Positions 11,001 to 21,300 of a stretch of 64,000 nucleotides of DNA are shown here, in pieces. This stretch comes from Lagopus muta. Lineage: Eukaryota; Chordata; Aves; Galliformes; Phasianidae. The notes under the pieces are model-generated. The model was not told the DNA's origin. It saw only the letters and a list, made by a program, of their open reading frames with translations, and searched no databases. The DNA lies in NCBI RefSeq assembly GCF_023343835.1, contig NC_064439.1, positions 19,725,433 through 19,789,432 on the forward strand, read 5' to 3'. Each line of letters opens with the position of its first letter. The stretch's first letter is position 1. The position numbers were made by a program, and so were the translations under genes.

Positions 11001-14000
11001 CTTGGTCTTTTTTTAGCAGAAAGGAGTCAGCAGTACCCAGATTAGCAAGTTACTTGGTTGGCACCAGTCCAAACTTTATAGTCAAGTAAAACTGATGATT
11101 GCAAGCCCAAGCTGCTTCCTTTCCTTCCATGACCTTTATGACCCCATAATGTAAGAAAGGAATTACAATAATAAATTGGGAAAGCTTGGAAATGTGTGTT
11201 CAGCTCTATCAGCAGGACTGTAAACACACGTTCCTAGTTAATATGTTAAAGAGCTGTTCTGATGAAGGATATTTTCTAAGTGGACGCCCAACCTCTGCAA
11301 TCTGTTTTTTCATTCCACACTGGTCACTCTTCTTTTCTCAGTAGTTTTTTTTACTTCCTTGATGAAAAGAAAATCTAACAAGGCCAGCCTGACTAATCCA
11401 ACATCTTCAGACATCTTCAGCAGTCTGGAGCTGCAGCTTATCTATGAGAAGGACTGCCATGGCATGTTATTTGCTGCTTACTGATCTTACTGTGTCTCAC
11501 TGTCTCTTGTATCGGTATTTGTCAAATGGACATCAGGCAAAGCTTGTTTCGATTCTTCTCCTTTGTTAGAAGACAGAAGGAAAGGTAAAGTAAGCACAGA
11601 AATGACTAATAGGCATTTGCCATTGTTTCAGGATATAAACAGAATTTTTGCAATAAGACTTAACTTCTTAGATGGCTACCCAGCTCTTTTAACTTAAATG
11701 ATGAGCTGTAGCTTCCCCCAAAATAGATTTAGCTCATTGATGTTGGTGGGGCTGCACTAAAATCTGAGAAGTAAAAGTTGGTTCAGTGACTCCGCTTCAC
11801 TGGTGACTGTTGACCTAGTGTGTGATGATCTTGTAGGTCCTTTCCAACCTTGTGATTCTATGATTCTATAATATTTCTCTGACCTTGATCATAGCCCTCT
11901 GCCATAGGTACACTCATTTTTTTTAGCCAAATTAAGCAACCTTGAAGTTTACAAATCCTTTAGGATTTGAAAAAAAATGATTATTTAAATTTTCAGAGAA
12001 GACTTTTAAAGCTTTAGAAAGAGGAAAGGACTAGAAGCAACACAGAGTGGAGCTAACTTTGTTTTCTCATCTAGAAGTCCTGTTCTTACTTGATTCACTT
12101 TGGTTTCTAATTCTGTGTCTCAGTACTGAGTTACTTTGATGTTACCTCTTGAACTCCAGGCATGTCCAACCTTTGGCCCCTGGACTGCATGCAGTCCAGC
12201 CTGTCCTGCAGCCCGCCCCATGCTCTGCTGTGCCATCATGGCAGTGTCTCTTTCATGCAGAGCAACCAGGCCTGGCCTTGAAGCACACTACTCACTCAGA
12301 AACAACCAAAACATCGGCCCAAGACAATTCCTCCTCACTCAACGTGGTCCAGGCAAGCCAAAAAGTTATCAGACTCTCTTGCAAGAAACAAGCACAATTA
12401 TTGTGTGTCCTAATTAAGCTGGGCTACACCACACCTTGTAGCAGAAACACTTGAAGGGAAAGAAAGTTCCAGCTTCTAGCTAAGAAGGAAGTACAGACAT
12501 CTGAATTCTGACCTGAAGGCTTTCTATACATATTACCCTGAGTGAAAACAAAGATAATTCTGGGAGGAGAGGCCAGAAGTTCACTCTTAGCAATAAGCTG
12601 AGGACTCTTGCTTGCTTTCACCACATGGCTCTGGGACGCACAGGGGACTAGGTTGAGCAGGAGGGGCTGAGAGTCTCTCATTCATTGTGTTTCAGAGTCT
12701 GCTGGTAATGGGATTTTTCTGAGGAGCAGAAACTGTAAGTTTAAATCCCTTCAGACTGAGACTGGTTGTCTTTCTCTTTGCATAAGTTCAATTGTGCAAG
12801 AGGAATTGTTAACTACAGTGAGAGTTTTGATTGGAAATAGCAGTAGCTGCTGTCCTCTGTGTTGAAGTTCTGCATGAGAAGAGGGTTTGAAAGTGTTCAA
12901 GTTGCAAAGAGAAATGAAAATACTTTTTCCATTTTCTGGAAATAGAGCCATTTGTGAACAGTGGTCTCTGGTAGCCAATAAGAGGTTAAAGTGCACCGCT
13001 CACATGTGTAGCTGCCAAAAAAAGAGGACTGAGTGTTTTGAAACCCAAAGGAATTGGAAATGCTATATGTTCAGATGATTCAGACAACTAAGACCTATAA
13101 AGTAAATTAATTGAGAGGCACCCTTGTGTCTTGTATCACTCTGTAACATTCAGTATTTGGGAGCACTGCATTATTTGATGATGAGAAAAATGTCTCTTTG
13201 CTGACTGTTAGGGAACCAAATCAACTGAGTATAAATCTTCTTCACCTGTGAAATTAGCACCATTGTTCCCTTTGTTGTCAAACGAGATAAATAGACATGC
13301 CTGTATTTCAGCTGTTTTAAAAGCATGTCAAAAGCAGCTAAAACCCTGCTCATGTGCATAATGGTATTTCCACACAAGGCAGACACCCAGGGTTTGAAGA
13401 GGACTTATTATGACATGTTGATGGAAGAAATACTTTTCACAGATACATGCGGTACATACCATTAGGGAAGTATTCTTAAGCAGAGGATGTTTCATTTTTG
13501 TTTTTTGAATTCTCCTTCAGAATTTTTTTAATCAGCCACTTCTGTAAATGGGTCCTTAATTCCTTAGCTGTGAATTTTTCTTCTTCAGTAACTCTTGTGT
13601 TGCCAAATCAATCATATATAATGTGTTCTTATTATACAAAAGAGCCAGATTTTTCCTCAGAGCACATGTGACAAGATGTAACAGATCAGTATAAATTCAC
13701 AATGTAGACAGGCTGAACTGGTACAGAAGGGTTTACAAATCCTATATGCAAGTGCAGTTATGCAGTTTTGGTCTGTAATATATTTACTTCATAGTGTATT
13801 CCATTCACTCTTTTCCTAAAATATTGTGCTTGGCAGATACAACAAACTAAATGAAAAGAAGGCAGAATTTGTGGAGAATGTTGCAGTCTATGGAGATGCT
13901 TTCCTTTTATTGCCAGCATTTTCCTTCAGAAGCAACACAGCTACTTCTTTTAAAGTCTATCATACTCTGCAAGAGTTCAAAGCAACCCAAAGGGCAATAT

Positions 14001-14305
14001 TTTTTCACCCCACCTATCTGAAAAGTCTTGCCCAGTTCTGGAGAACTAAGGGTGTGAAAGCCTACCGGTTGTCATCTGGTTTTATGATCACTAGTGCTGC
14101 TGTTGAGCTGTGTGAGAATGTGAAGCTTTACGGCTTCTGGCCTTTCTCAAAATCCACAGAGAAGATGCCAATCAGCCACCACTATTACGACAACCAGCTG
14201 CCCAAACCAGGTTTCCATGCAATGCCCAAAGAATACAACCAGATCCTTCAGCTTCATGGTAAAGGCATTTTGAAGCTGCAGTTCGGTAAATGTGAATCAG
14301 ACTAA
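4946..14305 (+). CDS. ST8SIA6: ST8SIA6, alpha-2,8-sialyltransferase 6 (3' part of the gene, four exons)
   Basis: The enzyme is a type II Golgi membrane protein that transfers sialic acid from CMP-sialic acid in alpha-2,8 linkage, mainly onto sialylated O-glycans. Joining 4946-5090, 8643-8755, 10732-10824 and 13837-14305 gives about 272 residues to a stop; human ST8SIA6 has about 398, so roughly the first 126 (cytoplasmic tail, membrane anchor, early stem) lie left of the window. All family motifs are present in order: sialylmotif L from [12 protein letters not shown] to FVFRCNLPP, sialylmotif S around [14 protein letters not shown], motif III HYYD, motif VS as HAMPKE (HxxxxE), and the C-terminal cysteine in KCESD. 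N-glycosylation sequons NNT and NMS occur in the first visible exon. Exon phases match exactly across every junction and no stop or frameshift is seen. The best match is ST8SIA6 rather than another ST8SIA, from the stem and C-terminal sequence and the VIM/TRDMT1 neighbourhood. Confidence 0.95.
5611..6047 (+). repeat. ERV 5' LTR (avian ERVL-like)
   Basis: The element starts TGTCCTGGTTTCAGCTG, the typical start of a widespread avian ERV LTR family, and ends in CA at 6047 (437 bp). The block just after the end, reading TTTTTGGCAACCAATGTG, sits where a primer-binding site belongs. It lies in an ST8SIA6 intron in sense orientation. No matching 3' LTR is visible downstream, so target-site duplications cannot be tested. 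Confidence 0.75.
6048..7600 (+). pseudogene. Degenerate ERV internal region, probably gag-derived
   Basis: This follows directly on the 5' LTR and primer-binding-like block. The stretch 6360-7560 has short open segments in different frames separated by stops and shifts, and a base composition unlike the flanking intron, as expected of a decayed retroviral internal region. The first-ORF position suggests gag, but I cannot confirm it by motif. I see no protease, polymerase or envelope motifs, so the provirus appears truncated as well as inactivated. The right boundary is approximate. Confidence 0.5.
7601..8642 (+). other. ST8SIA6 intronic sequence
   Basis: Intron remainder between the ERV relic and exon B. 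It contains an A/C-rich run near 8168-8195 and otherwise nothing I can assign. Confidence 0.5.
8643..8755 (+). CDS. ST8SIA6: ST8SIA6 coding exon B (sialylmotif L)
   Basis: The exon is 113 bp, with acceptor TTTGCAG and donor AG|GTAAG. Starting at 8643 keeps the frame of the previous exon and gives [12 protein letters not shown], the same length as the human segment between the two exons. A second TTTCAG acceptor ending at 8658 would delete five codons plus one base and break the frame, so I reject it. The exon holds most of sialylmotif L, which binds the CMP-sialic acid donor. Confidence 0.93.
9222..9321 (-). repeat. CR1 LINE 3' end, minus strand
   Basis: It reads like the reverse complement of a CR1 3' end: ATGGAGTCG-TAGCATCG, GTTTGAGTTCGAAGGGA, then CATTTAATCCAACTGCTCTG. 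It abuts a plus-strand CR1 head to head. Confidence 0.75.
9322..9926 (+). repeat. CR1 LINE, plus strand, internally deleted
   Basis: The first part (9340-9655) reads in frame as the C-terminal CR1 reverse transcriptase region, with FADDTKLGG-like (from TTTGCTGATGACACCAAG), LAKWAQGG and [12 protein letters not shown]. It then jumps at about 9656 to the 3' untranslated part (GCCTGGATGGGGCCCTGGACAG-like at about 9806) and ends near TCTATGG at 9926. The middle part of the consensus is missing. No complete ORF remains. Confidence 0.85.
10732..10824 (+). CDS. ST8SIA6: ST8SIA6 coding exon C (end of sialylmotif L)
   Basis: The exon is 93 bp, with acceptor AATTTCAG and donor GTAAGT. Its first G completes an Arg codon split across the intron, and it ends with two bases of a Lys codon finished in the next exon. 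It encodes [19 protein letters not shown] and on to PSIIAQ. NKT is a possible N-glycosylation site. Confidence 0.93.
11806..11872 (+). repeat. CR1 LINE 3' end fragment, plus strand
   Basis: Matches the CR1 terminus: GATGATCTTGTAGGTCCTTT, CCAACCTTG and the short tandem end ATTCTATGATTCTATA. Confidence 0.8.
12156..12212 (+). repeat. Short unclassified repeat with a 20-bp palindrome
   Basis: Second copy of the element at 1779-1838, in the opposite orientation. Bases 12180-12199 (CTGGACTGCATGCAGTCCAG) form a perfect 20-bp palindrome. Confidence 0.45.
13837..14305 (+). CDS. ST8SIA6: ST8SIA6 terminal coding exon (sialylmotifs S, III and VS)
   Basis: The exon is 469 bp to the TAA at 14303-14305, with acceptor TTGGCAG. 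It carries the acceptor-side and catalytic half of the enzyme: [14 protein letters not shown], sialylmotif S ([14 protein letters not shown]), motif III (HYYD), motif VS (HAMPKE, whose His is the likely catalytic base in the family) and the conserved C-terminal Cys. The frame is open throughout. Confidence 0.95.
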
Positions 14306-14450
14306 GAAGGTAGGTCACATTCCTATGACATAAAATGTCTGTATTTAAGTCATGTGTCAAAGCAAAACTGGTTTTGCAAACAGTTTTGTACTCTTCCTTA
14401 AGGAGACATTTCTACCTTGCAGTCAATAAATGTTGTGTTCATATACAAGA
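14306..14450 (+). other. ST8SIA6: ST8SIA6 3' UTR, proximal part with candidate polyadenylation signal
   Basis: An AATAAA hexamer lies at 14425-14430, about 120 bases after the stop, and could end a short transcript. Further AATAAA hexamers occur at 15764-15769 and 15795-15800, so longer 3' UTR forms of about 1.5 kb are possible. Sequence alone does not decide between them. Confidence 0.5.
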
Positions 14451-15144
14451 GAAATATTGGATAATATATATAATGTACTGCAGAGCTGAGAAATGCTTTC
14501 TACATGTGAATTTAAGATGGGAAGATAGCTAAACACGCATTATCACTGCAATTTGCAGTCAGTCAGTAGTGTCTTCTCATCTCAGGTAAACGTTTCCACC
14601 AGCCTTTGTTTGGTTTGAACCAACCTCCTTTGTGAATCACTTTATTTAAGGCAGTCATGCTCTGTAATCTACAAGAGATGACAGCTAATCCTGACATAGT
14701 ATTTCCAGGTGTATACAGAGGCTAAAGTAAGGATTAAGTTGACCCCGTGTAGGACTAGCATGTATGCACTCTTATTCTCTCTCACTAGGGAAAAATATGT
14801 TTAGAGCAGTATGCTGTCTCAGCCCTCGGCTGGAGAGCAGCTTGTGGACAGCAGTGAAGAAGTTGCCATACACTACAGCAGATCTTGCTGAGCATTTTAC
14901 CTTGAGGCAGCCCAGAATCTGGAAGTTACAAATACAGGATGAAGTGTCATACCCTCTCTGTTCTTTCAAACTGTTCCATCCCCCTTGGTCCTCTGCCTTC
15001 TGTGCACTGCCTTAAAGAAATGCAGTAAACAGTCTGGCCCCTGACCTTGAACCATTTTACCACATACAGACTACAGATGACTTTAAAGATACTTGTCTGC
15101 ATGTTTTCAATCTTGATTTTCCCTATTTGTATAGATACTTAGAA

Positions 15145-15320
15145 CAAAACCATAAAATGGCTCAAGGGAAGGGACCCACAGGGATCACTGAATCCAATTC
15201 CTGGCTCCACGCAGGACTACCAAAAATGCAAACCCAACGAGCATTGTCCAAAAGCTTCTTGAACTCAGCAGGCCTGGGGCCATGACCACTGCCCTGGGTA
15301 GCTTGTTTCTGTACAAGCTG
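15145..15320 (-). repeat. CR1 LINE fragment, minus strand
   Basis: Diverged minus-strand CR1 3' region: CATAAAATGG, GGGAAGGGACCCACAGGGAT, GAATCCAATTCCTGGCTCC, then CTTGAACTCAGCAGGCCTGG and GGTAGCTTGTT-like text. It lies about 850 bases past the ST8SIA6 stop. Confidence 0.75.
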
Positions 15321-18300
15321 TGCCTGTACTTCCTCATTTTCTAATTTTCATAAGCTAATTCAGAAATTCCCCAGCTCAAAATATGTCATCAGATTTGCCT
15401 TTCAACTCTGTTTTCCCAGAGGGTTCACGTTAATATAATAGTAAGTGAACTGTAAAGTAGAATCACCACATGCAGTGGACTTTAATTGGACTGATGTAAT
15501 CTTACGACTGTATTTTAATTTAAATAAGTTAAAATAACATCAGCTTGCTCAAGCCAGAAAGTTTGAAAGCTAAAGGCTTTTTTTTATGGCTTAGTTATGA
15601 AATATATTTGAAAGTACCTTTTGATGCTATTTAGAAGACACGCTGTCAAAGATACATTCGCAGTTGGTTTGTGGGCAGGGACTGTTAAGTTTTAAACTCG
15701 CTGATTGCTAAAACCAGAAAGGCAAAACCTTTTATGGTATAAGTTTCTTTGAAGAAATAGAAAAATAAACTGCTTTCATGTATTGTTAGCATAAAATAAA
15801 ATAGTTTCTAAGTCCCTTCTAGCCTATCTGGTGATTCCGTTCCTGTCTGTAGTCCGTGGTAGGAGATTATTTAAAAGGAGGTGTGTGTGTATGTGATTTC
15901 TTGTGGCTAAGGTGAGTTTTTTTGCTTGTAAAAGGTTGCAACATATTGGAAAGGTTAAGAAATACATAATGTATTTTGCTTAGTGGCCAGGCTGTTTATA
16001 TCCTGCAGTTTCCATTGTATCTATTCTTTCTGCAATATAAATCACCGGAGACATTCCATGTAATTTTAATTGTAGTAACTACACTAAACAGGAAAATGAA
16101 AGGCAGCTCCTTATGAATTTTTCATCCAGAGAAGCAGAAAGAAGCCACAAAAATGTTTAAGCATCTGTATGTGTTAATTAAATGCTGTCCATGCTATGCA
16201 GACTGAAAATGACTTTTGTGGTCAAATTTACGAAATGAGCTGTAAAGGAAAAAGCAACCAGAAGGATAAGTTGTGCTGCCTCAAGATTTTTGTCTACTGT
16301 TAATCACTTCTATTTACAGAGAGAAAAGTTAGTCCTTTAATAAAAAGAAATTAAATGTGTTCAGTGTGAGCTATCGTTCTGCTGCTATTATCAAATATAA
16401 GAGATAATTGAAATCCTATAATGAGTATATTTTGCTGAAGATGATTTTTTCAAAAAATTGAACAATCTCATTTCTCTTTTCAATGTCTCTTTAATGTTAT
16501 TCTTGTTCCCACTCTTCCCTGTTAGCGGGATAGCTGAAGCTTCTTTATATCACTGGGCATCCACAAAAGTCTCAGGCTGAATTTCCCTCACAGGTTACTG
16601 TAACACAAGTCTGCTGCTATAAATAAGAAGTGAATGACTAAGTAGTGCTGTGCTGGAAGCACCTGTGTTGCAAGCAGGTAGCAGAGGCTGGAACACCACA
16701 GGGAGAGCATACCTGCATTTCAATGAATATTTTCTGCAGTATTGTTTGCCATTCTTGCCATTGCAGAGGTGTACTTTGCTTGTTGGATAGAAGGGACTGT
16801 CAGGTGTGAGAGTCCTTTAAAACTGGTTTGGAACAATGTGGGTAACTCCATCAACCTTGATATCCACTCCTGCACTGTTAAGATTGTGCTCAGCAGAAAT
16901 GTGTCTTTGCTAAAGTAGATGCATGCCTATCACAGATTGTAAGATGGGAAATGGGACATTAGCAAAATCTCAAAATGTAATTAAAATAATGATCTTTATT
17001 ATTTTGTATTAAATTACAGAATCATTTTGCTATGGCCCTGCAGCTGAAGGAAGAAGTCTTGTTTGTTCATTGCTTTAACCTGATAAGGCTGAAAGGCATG
17101 TCGTTAGCTTCAAGTAAACATGGGCTCAGGGAGGGGAAATGGCCTGAATCCTGTTTAAAAATAGAGAGAAAAATCTGATTAGAAAAAATGTCAGACGATA
17201 AATTAATCAGACTGGCAAAAATGTGATGGCTCAGAAGCTGGTTAAAATGCAAACGATATCTGACCGAGAAACCATGGGGTTTTCTGCTTGCTGGAAAGAG
17301 ACAGTGGGGAAGATGAGTATGTGTTGCTTTGACATACAGCACAGCAGCGTTAAGCAGCTGCTAAGAGAAGTCAGTCAATAGAAAAACAAAAAACAACATG
17401 GTGAATAAGAATGGAACTGAGACTCCCCGAGCCCGGGGCAGGGAATAGCGCTCAATCGTCTGAGCGGAAAGTGCTGTAGGAGGAGAGGCTGAGCAGGGAA
17501 ATGCTGGTGGCTGGAGAGTAAGGGCTGCTGAACCTTCAGCTGAGTGCGAGTGTGTGTTACCTGGAAAGTAACAACTGGGTCTGGGCTTTTAATTGCAAGC
17601 AGATGAAGAAGAGCCATCTATTTGTGACAGAGAGGGAAGCCACGCAGACTGCCAGTGGGGGTGGAGCTAGCTGGGTAACATCATGCAAAGCAGGTGACTG
17701 CCTGCCTCCTTGCTCATGATCCTCGTCTCATCAAACTTAACTGGGCTGTGCCACCCTGCCAGCATATAGTATTTTCTTAATATTAAAAGTTCCTGGAAAT
17801 GCAATCAGTTATAAATACCATTATAAAGAATCTATTTATAATTGTTATAAAGAGCCTGTTTATAACTGTAGGATACCAATATGAGGTTAAATTCTATTGG
17901 AATTCTTTCATCCTTGCGGTGTCGCAGTGGGAGACATATGAGCTACATCGCAATTTACTTTTAATGAGAAAAATATCACATTTTGAAAATAAAGACACAT
18001 CTAGGTCCCTGCCGGGCAGCTAAATTTCAGCCTCCCTAAATATTATCCAGCATCAAACTATCAGATGTGTGCAGCATTAGAAGAAAGGTCTTCTGCGTTA
18101 GTACCTGTGCCACATCGCTTTAAAGCACGCACTTTGCTTCTGTGTTCAGCCACTGAGCTAAGTGCATTAAGAGTAATGTCAGTAACGAAACAAGTGGGGA
18201 TAAGTTGCTTCTGTTTATTTAAATCCCACCAGATTAGAAGAAAAAAATAGATTATATCAGATTAGAATTTGCATTAGATGTTAAATCAAATGGAAAAAAA

Positions 18301-21300
18301 AATCTGTACAGATTTAGGAGGGTATTATTTTGTTTTACAGAAGCAGAACTAGGCTGTTGAACAAACAAAATAAATTCATTCTCTAGCTGTTTCAAAATAT
18401 GATTAAGATAATATAATTTAAAAGTTACCCATGTTCAGATGAGGAGTGGATGTGGTTGCGCCTGGCCCTGCTCAGTTTGGAAGGCTGCAGAGGGTGGTGC
18501 AGGTGGGGTGCTGCAAAGAAGCACTCCTTTAGGAAAAGCAGATGTTTGAGCTAGATTGGGCACTGGCAGCCCAGCATAGCCAGGAGACTTTTGTGAGCCC
18601 GTGTAATAAATATCAGCAACCTCCGGTTTGTAATAAAGCTGAAAAGCACATGCAGAAGGTGAAATACATGTAAGTTATTGGCTGGTTTGAATATCAAAGG
18701 CGGTTTTCCTACTGTACTAATAATATCAGTAACATGTTTTATTGTTTTAATTCCAGGGTGATCATCCAAAGGAGACAATTTGTGTATATCTTAGCGCCTC
18801 GATGTTGGATTTGATCTGATGTGATTTTGTGAGCATTAAACTGCATTATTACAATAGATAAATATTTGACATCTGGGGGTAAAAGGAAGGGATTTTTCAC
18901 ACATTGACTGCTACATTTCCAATTCTTAAGTATTCATTTTTTTTAATACAAAATAACATTTTTGTGTAAATTCTGAAAATTCTGACTGTGGTTTTAATTG
19001 TAGCAAAGCACAATCTCAGAATGGTGGCAATATATAACATTCATAATGTTTTTCTTCTTAAAGTATCATTAAATTATTTTGATGTAAGGTCTCTGGTTTA
19101 ATCAATATCATGGAACATGGGCAATAGTCACTGTATGGTAGCTGCCCAAGTTGGTAGTGAATGCTTTGAATTAAGAACTCAGTCACACACATATAGTGTT
19201 TTTCTGTCTGAGAAAGGTGATGACAAGAGCTACAATGGAGTTGTTAATTCAGAGCTAAGTCAGTCTTAGTTTGTCCCAGGGTGCACAAATGAAAAAAAAA
19301 ATCCCTCAGGTTAGAGATAGTCAAGTAGTTCATGTGCTTTAATTTTGTGGCCAGTGAGTAATGCTGTAATGGATGTAATGGGATCAGTCCTGTGAATTAT
19401 GTTAGTTTTGTGAAGAAGTGTTTGACAAACCAGAGCTATAATTACCAGAGTTATAAAACCAGAGTATAATTATTTTTAAAACCCTCTTCTTGCTTGTATT
19501 CCTGTCCAAGGTCCAGTTCAGCTCCAAATGAGGACAGTCAACTAGGTTTCATCCTGCACTCCCTGGAGTCCTGGTAGGGCATGACTTTGTACACATTCCT
19601 GCAATCCCAGATCCATATCTGTGCTGACATACGTGAGGGTCTATTCACTAGAAAAAATAATCTATACCAGCCCTAGCATTTTTTCTGTTTCATTTTCACC
19701 TAGCATAACACCTTTCCCTATGTGACAACTGATAAAGAAACTGCATTGAGCATTGTTAGAAGAACGTTTCTTTTAGAGCCAACCCCAAACTTTTCTCCTA
19801 TACTGGGGCATGTGAGAAAAGACTACAGTCACTTAATTAAAACCCCATGCAGTTCTTGTGCTTAAAGTTTCCATATGGTCCATTGGAGCACAAGTGAAAT
19901 AAAGATTCACATTAACGTTAATGGGAGCTATAGGCACTTGTTCCTCTAGCTGTGGCTGCTAGTATATGACTGCTTATACTTTTTTACTGCAGAAAAAAGA
20001 ATTGCAGTAACCAATTTCTCTTGCAGGAGGCTTTTTTTGAGTCTACTGAATGATCAATTCAATGATAGAATGTCCTTGCTGTACTTTTAGTCAGATACTA
20101 TCAGGTTTTTCCGTACTAAAACTCATCTTAGTACAGTAGCACTAAATCCCCAATCAACTGATAGTTTACAGAGCATTCAGTATTCCACTCATTGAGGATT
20201 ATTTGTGCAAAAATAAAAAACACCCAAAAAATCTACTATAAATGTATTGAACCCTATAAAGTATACTTTTAGACTGATATCTTATAAGAGCATTTCTATA
20301 TTGCTGTAATATTTGAAAGCTTAACTTGCAACAGTTTTATAACCACATAAATAATCCTAGAAATATTTGAATCATTTTTTTGATCCATTTCCAAGACGAT
20401 ATCAGAATCTCACTACTCCTACCCCAAAGTGGCCCTAAACTCAGCTACATACATCAGCACCAAGTTCATTTTTTTTTTGCAAAAACAAGGTTTTAAGAAA
20501 ATAGATAGTGCTTTGGGGTGTTGGATGACACCACCGATACACAAGTATAGGATTGAATATCAGTAGGGCTTTCATGAGAAGCAAACATGTCATAATTGAG
20601 CTGATGGGCACAGCTGACTTACCAGCTGGTGGCTGAAAGAGGCAAGCACAAGGGCTTTATTCACTGAGACTGTTCTGGTTCCAGCACCACGCATCCATGT
20701 TTTGTCCTCACTAGCAGTGGAATTTGTGCCAGTTTCTGACCACAGACATCTGCCACACATACAGAACTAGCTGCTGTAGACCTTGCATCCACATTACAAG
20801 TGTGGTAGATGATTGCCTGCTGCAAGACCCTAATTACAAATAGAAGACAAATTTACTGCAAGAACAGCTCTTCTATGCCATAAATCGCTCATGTAGACTG
20901 TACCTGGGTGTAACGAAGCTGTGAAAAGTGGTGTACTCATACTTTGTGATAAGAACAACTGATTGAGAACCACCTCATATTTCATCCAGGACACAAAATA
21001 CCTGTACTCAAGCAAAGACTTATTCCTGCCTAGTGTCGTGCAATGGGGTGATCTCAGCTACGTAGCAATTCCTCCTTCTTCTTGTGTGGTGTTCTGTATA
21101 GCCTATGGATCATTGTTTCAGAGGACTCCACAGATTTTTTTCTTTCCTTCCCAGAACTGTTTCTTTTCTTCTGTCCTGGCTGGCTCCATCATCTTGAGCT
21201 CAGCCGAGGGAGATATCAGTGCCACATGTGCAGTAGAGCATTAAAGAGTTTCAGAGTCAGAACTACTGTTCTGTTTGGAGACAAGCAGTGTTTGCTAACA

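Larger units (their letters stand above)
10825..13836 (+). other. Last ST8SIA6 intron
   Basis: The 3.0-kb intron holds the CR1 end at 11806-11872 and the unclassified repeat at 12156-12212. A 10-bp unit (ACATCTTCAG) occurs twice in tandem at 11401-11420. Short open frames near 12136-12454 overlap the repeat and are not supported as genes. Confidence 0.55.

Noticed and set aside
12136-12454. Overlapping frames of 93 and 101 codons in the last ST8SIA6 intron
   Set aside because: They coincide with the unclassified repeat and its flank, lack splice signals in frame, and show no recognisable domain.
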